Shown here piece by piece: positions 60,078 through 64,000 of a stretch of 64,000 nt of DNA. The position numbers were made by a program, and so were the translations under genes. Each line of letters opens with the position of its first letter. The stretch's first letter is position 1. Origin of the DNA: Spinacia oleracea (taxonomy: Eukaryota; Streptophyta; Magnoliopsida; Caryophyllales; Amaranthaceae); the NCBI RefSeq assembly GCF_020520425.1, contig NC_079490.1:2480001-2544000 (forward strand), written 5' to 3'. A model generated the notes under the pieces. It had not been told where the DNA came from, made no database searches, and was given only the letters and a program-made list of their open reading frames with translations.

Positions 60078-60300
60078 AGCAAATACTTACTAAGTTCTTA
60101 TTAAGTTGATACAGTTTGACTTTATCACTATTTATACATCTTTTCTTTGACCGAATTTTATTATTTATGTGTAAGGTAAAATGTAGTCAGGATTTGTTAA
60201 ATTCATTAAAGATATTAATGATAAAAATGTTCATTGACTAACGTGACTAATAAAATGTGTCAACTAAATAAAAATGGAGAAAGAATTAGAAAATAATACG
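60078..60300. mobile_element. Stowaway-like MITE, degenerate
   Basis: The left TTCTTATTAAGTTGATACAGTTTGACTTT and right GTGTCAACTAAATAAAAATGGAG resemble the ends of 39433-39859. It follows the third partial copy of the duplicated segment. Confidence 0.55.
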
Positions 60301-60445
60301 GAGTAATAAACAAGGTCGAAAGTTAGTATGTGAATCATGTAAAAATCAAAGTGATACATCTGCAAAGAAATTAACATCAATTACACTGATCGACGCGTCA
60401 AAAGCTCTTAAATTAGTTCCAGTAAATTTGAGTTGATTATATATA

Positions 60446-60700
60446 CCACCTCCGTTCCTAAATAGTTGCATCGTTTTGACTTTTGACAATATTCACCTAT
60501 TTTGATTTGACCCTAATTTTCTACTCATAAATAAAAACAAATTTTATTATAAAATGTTATTGATTTTTTCTAATGTGTATTTTAAATACATCAACTTTTT
60601 ATAATTTTTTACTAATAGATACTTATTAATACTGATGGTAAAAATTATGCATTGATAAACGTGAAAGCCAAAACGATGTAACTGTTTTGAAACGGAGGAA
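60446..60700. mobile_element. Stowaway MITE, 255 bp, upstream of LIG4
   Basis: The left CCACCTCCGTTCCTAAATAG with TTGCATCGTTTTGAC is mirrored by CAAAACGATGTAACTG and TTTTGAAACGGAGG. The flanks are TA. Confidence 0.85.
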
Positions 60701-60725
60701 TATTTATTTTGGTTAGTGTTAGAAA

Positions 60726-60892
60726 GGCCCATTTCATATGCTATATGAGCCCAATTACCCAAGTCCAATGTTTAAACACACATTTTCTAAATCCCAAAAA
60801 AATGTTCTAAACGACGTCGTTCGGTCCTAAACTAATCGTGTCAAATTGTCAATAGCGTCTTGAAGAAGCTCCCCGTAAAAACCTTAAACCCT
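60726..60892 (+). promoter_or_regulatory. LIG4 promoter motifs: site II, ACGT palindrome, telo-box
   Basis: Two site II elements (TGGGCC in reverse at 60726-60731 and TGGGCT in reverse near 60749), a 10-bp palindrome ACGACGTCGT (60811-60820) and a telo-box AAACCCT (60886-60892) lie within 270 bp of the LIG4 ATG. Site II plus telo-box is typical of genes active in dividing plant cells. The transcription start is not visible. Confidence 0.5.
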
Positions 60893-60895
60893 CCA

Positions 60896-60925
60896 ATGGC
60901 GGTTTCTCTCTCTTCCTCCCCCTAA
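60896..60925 (+). promoter_or_regulatory. Short upstream ORF before LIG4 (9 codons)
   Basis: ATG GCG GTT TCT ... TAA encodes MAVSLSSSP and ends 73 bases before the LIG4 ATG. If it is within the transcript it could damp LIG4 translation. It may equally lie upstream of the cap site. Confidence 0.35.
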
Positions 60926-60998
60926 ACACTCACCACCACCACCACCAACAACAGTCCACCACCGTGACGCCGCCTTCTCTTCTGCCGCTCTCATTAAA

Positions 60999-63900
60999 AT
61001 GAGCAAAGAAATGAAGTTCAGCATACTGGTAAGCCTCTTCGAGAAAGTTTCAAAAGCAAAACCTCCCGATAAACGCACTAAATTCCTGAAATTCCTCGAA
61101 ATCTTCTGCAAACCTAGCGATTATTTCCCGTCAATTCGCCTCATTTTACCTACCTTAGATCGCGAACGAGCTTCATATCATCTCAAAGAATCAGTCCTCG
61201 CTACCTCTCTCATCGACGCCCTCGGCGTTTCTCGCGACTCTGAAGACGCCAAAAAACTAATCAATTGGCGCAAAGGCGGCACCAAAGTCGCCGGGAAATA
61301 CGCCGGTAACTTCTCTTATATCGTCGCTGAGTTCCTCATGCGCCGGCAATCGTCCGTCTCCGGCGACCTCACTGTTCGCGAGCTCAACGAGCTCCTCGAC
61401 CGACTCGCGAACGCCGGCCGCGGTGCAAAATCCGATATACTCGGCGAGATGATAAGGAGGACGAATTGGCAAGAGATGAAGTGGATAGTCATGATAATTT
61501 TGAAGGAATTGAAGATAGGTCTTTCTGAGAAGATTGTATTTGATGTATTTCATCCTGATGCTGAGGATTTGTTCAATGTAACGTGTGATTTACGCCTTGT
61601 TTGTGAGAAATTGAGTGATCGGAATGTTAGGCATAAGAGACAAGACATTCAGGTTGGAAAAGCTGTAATTCCTCAGAAAGCAGATAGAGCTCTGGATTGC
61701 AGAGATGCGTTGAAGAATCTTCATGGGAAGGAGGTTGTTGTTGAGTGCAAATTCGACGGGTTTCGAATCCAAATTCACAAGGATGGTGGTAAGATTAACT
61801 ACTTTTCCCCAAATTATCATGATCATGATGAATATGCACCTGCTATGTCGAATGTTATTGTTGATAATGTGTTAGTTGATAAGTGTATTCTTGATGGGGA
61901 AATGCTGGTTTGGGATAATTCAATTAATCGTTTCGATGTTTTCGGGACGATTAAGGAGATTTCTAAGGGTGTTAAAGAGGGTGTAGATAGTGAGAAATCG
62001 CTGTGTTTTGTTGCTTTTGATGTGCTTTATGTTGGGGATACTAGTGTGATTCATCAAACTTTGAAAGAGAGGCATGAACTTCTTAGAAAGGTTGTGAGAC
62101 CCGTTAATGGCCGATTGGTGATCTTGTTGCCAAATGATAGTAGTAGTAGTAGTAAAGATAATAGTCAGCGTGCTGGTGAGCGATGTTGGTCGATTGTGGC
62201 TAACCACGTTGATGATGCCGAGAGGTTTTTTAAGGAGACTGTTGAGAATCGGGATGAAGGGGTTATTATTAAGGATCTTGGTTCGAAATGGGAACCGGGT
62301 GATACGAGTAGGTCATGGCTCAAGGTGAAGCCTGATTATGGTAATGCAGGGGCCGATTTAGATGTTTTGATTATTGGAGGGTATTATGGTTCAGGTCGCC
62401 GTGGAGGGGAGATTGGTCAGTTTTTGGTTGGTCTTGCAGAGAAGTCTAGTTCAGGTTCTTACCCTAGGAGGTTCGTGTCCTTTTGTAGGGTTGGTACAGG
62501 GTTAACTGATGAGGAACTTGATGAATTAGTGACAAAACTGAAACCCTATTTTAGGAAGTACGAGTATCCAACGAAATCACCCCCGAGTTTTTACAAAGTT
62601 ACTAATCACGCTAAAGAAAGACCAGATGTTTGGGTTGAGAGCCCTGAAAAGTCGGTGATTGTGTCAATTACGAGTGATATTCGTACCATAAGTTCTGAGG
62701 TTTTTGCTGCACCGTACTGCTTGAGGTTTCCTCGGATTGATCGGGTGAGATATGATAAGCCTTGGCATGATTGTTTTGATGTTCAGTCTTTCCTTGAGTT
62801 GGTAGTTATGAGTAATGGGACAACAAAAAGAAGAGGTGGTGCAGATAATAATCAAGGGTTGCCAAAACGTGCACGGACTTTGAAAAATGGAGGAGGAAAT
62901 AAAAGACTCAATCTCACAGTTCCTTCTCATTTCACTCAGACTGATGTTTCTAAAGTGAAGGGGGAATCACAACTTTTTTCTGGTATTGTATTTCACTTTG
63001 TGAATGTGCCTTCTGAACATTCGTTGGATTCTCTCCACAAGTTGGTTGTTGAGAATGGTGGAACTTTTTCCATGAATTTGAACAACACGGTTACTCATTG
63101 TGTTGGGGCAGAGAGTCGAGGGATCAAGTATGAGGCGGTAAAGAGGCGTGGATGCGATGTTATCCACTACTCTTGGGTTTTCGATTGTTGCTCACAGAAG
63201 CAGCTCCTCACCTTGATGCCCAAACATTATGTCTTCCTTTCCGACTCTACAAGAAAGAAGTTACAAGAACAGATTGATGAATATTCAGACTCTTACTTTT
63301 GTGATCTTAGCGTTGTTGAGTTGAAACAGATCTTTTGCAACGTGATCAGATCAGAAGATGCAAAAATGGTTGACCACTACAAGAAAAAGTACTGTCCGCG
63401 TGAAAAATGGGGTGTTTTCCGTGGTTGCTGCATATATTTCCACCCATTTGCAAAATCCAATTCCGCTTCTTGGGACATCTTTTTGAAAATAGCTACACGG
63501 AGAATGAAAGTAGAAGTATCTTTAGGTGGTGGGGAAGTTTGTGACAACCCTTCTCAAGCAACCCATATAGTAGTCGTGTCAGTCCCGGGACATGAGCTTA
63601 AATTTGAAACCTTGTTACAGAGTTTCCCAGCGAACCAGCAATCTATCTTACGTAGGAGAAGACTTAATGTTGTGGGGTCACAGTGGTTGGAGGATTGCCT
63701 CAAAAAGGAGCAGAAATTGCCCGAAGTGGCATACAACCTGAAACCAACTACCTTCGAAGAATCTGCTTCTGATGAAGAGAAAGGTGGAAATGATGATGGT
63801 TATGAAGAAAAGCCGAGGAAGTCTGTTTCAAAAACCGTTCCCCGTATCACGGAACCCAAAAGAAAACGGGGAAGGGCTGTTGGAGCAAGCACTAGGAAAA

Positions 63901-64000
63901 GCAAAACAATTGTCAGCAAACCTCCGAGTACAAAAAGGGCCAGAGTTGGAAGCAGACCTGCTAAATTACATGAAATTTCCTTAGAAGACGACTTTAGTGA
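60999..64000 (+). CDS. LIG4: DNA ligase IV (partial at right edge)
   Basis: The frame is open from ATG 60999 to the window end, 1000 codons with no stop or intron. The start MSKEMKFSILVSLFEKVSKA matches plant LIG4; a second Met is at 61011. It has an N-terminal DNA-binding domain and then the adenylation core with motif I ECKFDGFRIQIH (Lys251 should be the AMP-carrying residue), CILDGEMLVWD, FVAFDVLYVGD, RDEGVIIKDLGSKWEPG and WLKVKPDY. An OB-fold domain (LDVLIIGGYYGSGRRGGEIG, FCRVGTGLTDEEL) follows. Two BRCT domains (about residues 655-750 and 805-905) flank the XRCC4-binding linker (EQIDEYSDSYFCDLSVVELK). A basic/acidic tail (KRKRGRAVGASTRKSK) begins the plant-specific extension, which continues past the edge (Arabidopsis protein about 1219 aa). 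It seals double-strand breaks in non-homologous end joining in the nucleus. Confidence 0.97.
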   Translation, partial: MSKEMKFSILVSLFEKVSKAKPPDKRTKFLKFLEIFCKPSDYFPSIRLILPTLDRERASYHLKESVLATSLIDALGVSRDSEDAKKLINWRKGGTKVAGKYAGNFSYIVAEFLMRRQSSVSGDLTVRELNELLDRLANAGRGAKSDILGEMIRRTNWQEMKWIVMIILKELKIGLSEKIVFDVFHPDAEDLFNVTCDLRLVCEKLSDRNVRHKRQDIQVGKAVIPQKADRALDCRDALKNLHGKEVVVECKFDGFRIQIHKDGGKINYFSPNYHDHDEYAPAMSNVIVDNVLVDKCILDGEMLVWDNSINRFDVFGTIKEISKGVKEGVDSEKSLCFVAFDVLYVGDTSVIHQTLKERHELLRKVVRPVNGRLVILLPNDSSSSSKDNSQRAGERCWSIVANHVDDAERFFKETVENRDEGVIIKDLGSKWEPGDTSRSWLKVKPDYGNAGADLDVLIIGGYYGSGRRGGEIGQFLVGLAEKSSSGSYPRRFVSFCRVGTGLTDEELDELVTKLKPYFRKYEYPTKSPPSFYKVTNHAKERPDVWVESPEKSVIVSITSDIRTISSEVFAAPYCLRFPRIDRVRYDKPWHDCFDVQSFLELVVMSNGTTKRRGGADNNQGLPKRARTLKNGGGNKRLNLTVPSHFTQTDVSKVKGESQLFSGIVFHFVNVPSEHSLDSLHKLVVENGGTFSMNLNNTVTHCVGAESRGIKYEAVKRRGCDVIHYSWVFDCCSQKQLLTLMPKHYVFLSDSTRKKLQEQIDEYSDSYFCDLSVVELKQIFCNVIRSEDAKMVDHYKKKYCPREKWGVFRGCCIYFHPFAKSNSASWDIFLKIATRRMKVEVSLGGGEVCDNPSQATHIVVVSVPGHELKFETLLQSFPANQQSILRRRRLNVVGSQWLEDCLKKEQKLPEVAYNLKPTTFEESASDEEKGGNDDGYEEKPRKSVSKTVPRITEPKRKRGRAVGASTRKSKTIVSKPPSTKRARVGSRPAKLHEISLEDDFS

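Overview
This is a nuclear window from a dicot plant. The evidence is spliced genes with GT-AG introns, plant gene families (PRAF/BRX, plant annexin, plant-type mitochondrial citrate synthase) and a dense layer of MITEs. The mix of Stowaway, Tourist-like, hAT, Mutator-like and CACTA MITEs, tRNA-derived SINEs and long AT-rich spacers suggests Caryophyllales (Amaranthaceae, spinach or beet-like). That placement is an inference from general appearance, not a database match.

Layout, left to right. (1) 470-1989 (+): last three coding exons of a PRAF-type PH/RCC1/FYVE/BRX protein. (2) 4380-7370 (+): Integrator subunit INTS3, coding region in one exon. (3) 7371-12528: spacer with tandem repeats, a Mutator-like element nested in a foldback element, a copia fossil and a hAT MITE. 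(4) 12529-20912 (+): mitochondrial citrate synthase, 19 coding exons, 471 aa. (5) 23838-27395 (+): annexin, 6 exons, 315 aa. (6) 28564-33608 (-): NIPA-type magnesium transporter, 9 exons, 353 aa. (7) 34343-34585 (-): possible small gene of unknown function. (8) 37290-44120 (+): RNA polymerase III subunit RPC7/RPC31, 8 coding exons, 205 aa. (9) 45297-46735: array of a 228-bp repeat. (10) 46985-48250 (-): single-exon F-box protein. (11) 48251-60995: 12.7 kb without a recognisable gene, built from transposon copies and a tandem segmental duplication. (12) 60999-64000 (+): DNA ligase IV, at least 1000 aa without an intron, running off the right edge.

The genes are unrelated housekeeping genes (snRNA processing, TCA cycle, Mg2+ transport, Pol III transcription, end joining) and form no operon or pathway cluster. 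I found no new defence, biosynthetic or CRISPR-like system. The most informative part is the repeat layer. Duplicated segments preserve empty target sites that prove several insertions: a CACTA MITE, a Stowaway, a solo LTR and a Tourist-like element. A SINE carrying a hAT MITE sits directly against a citrate synthase splice acceptor. The citrate synthase exon 1 splice donor is present three times in tandem. One hAT MITE family sits just upstream of three of the genes.

Exon boundaries were set by eye from GT-AG sites and unbroken protein family alignment. UTR limits, promoters and degenerate repeat ends are less certain.
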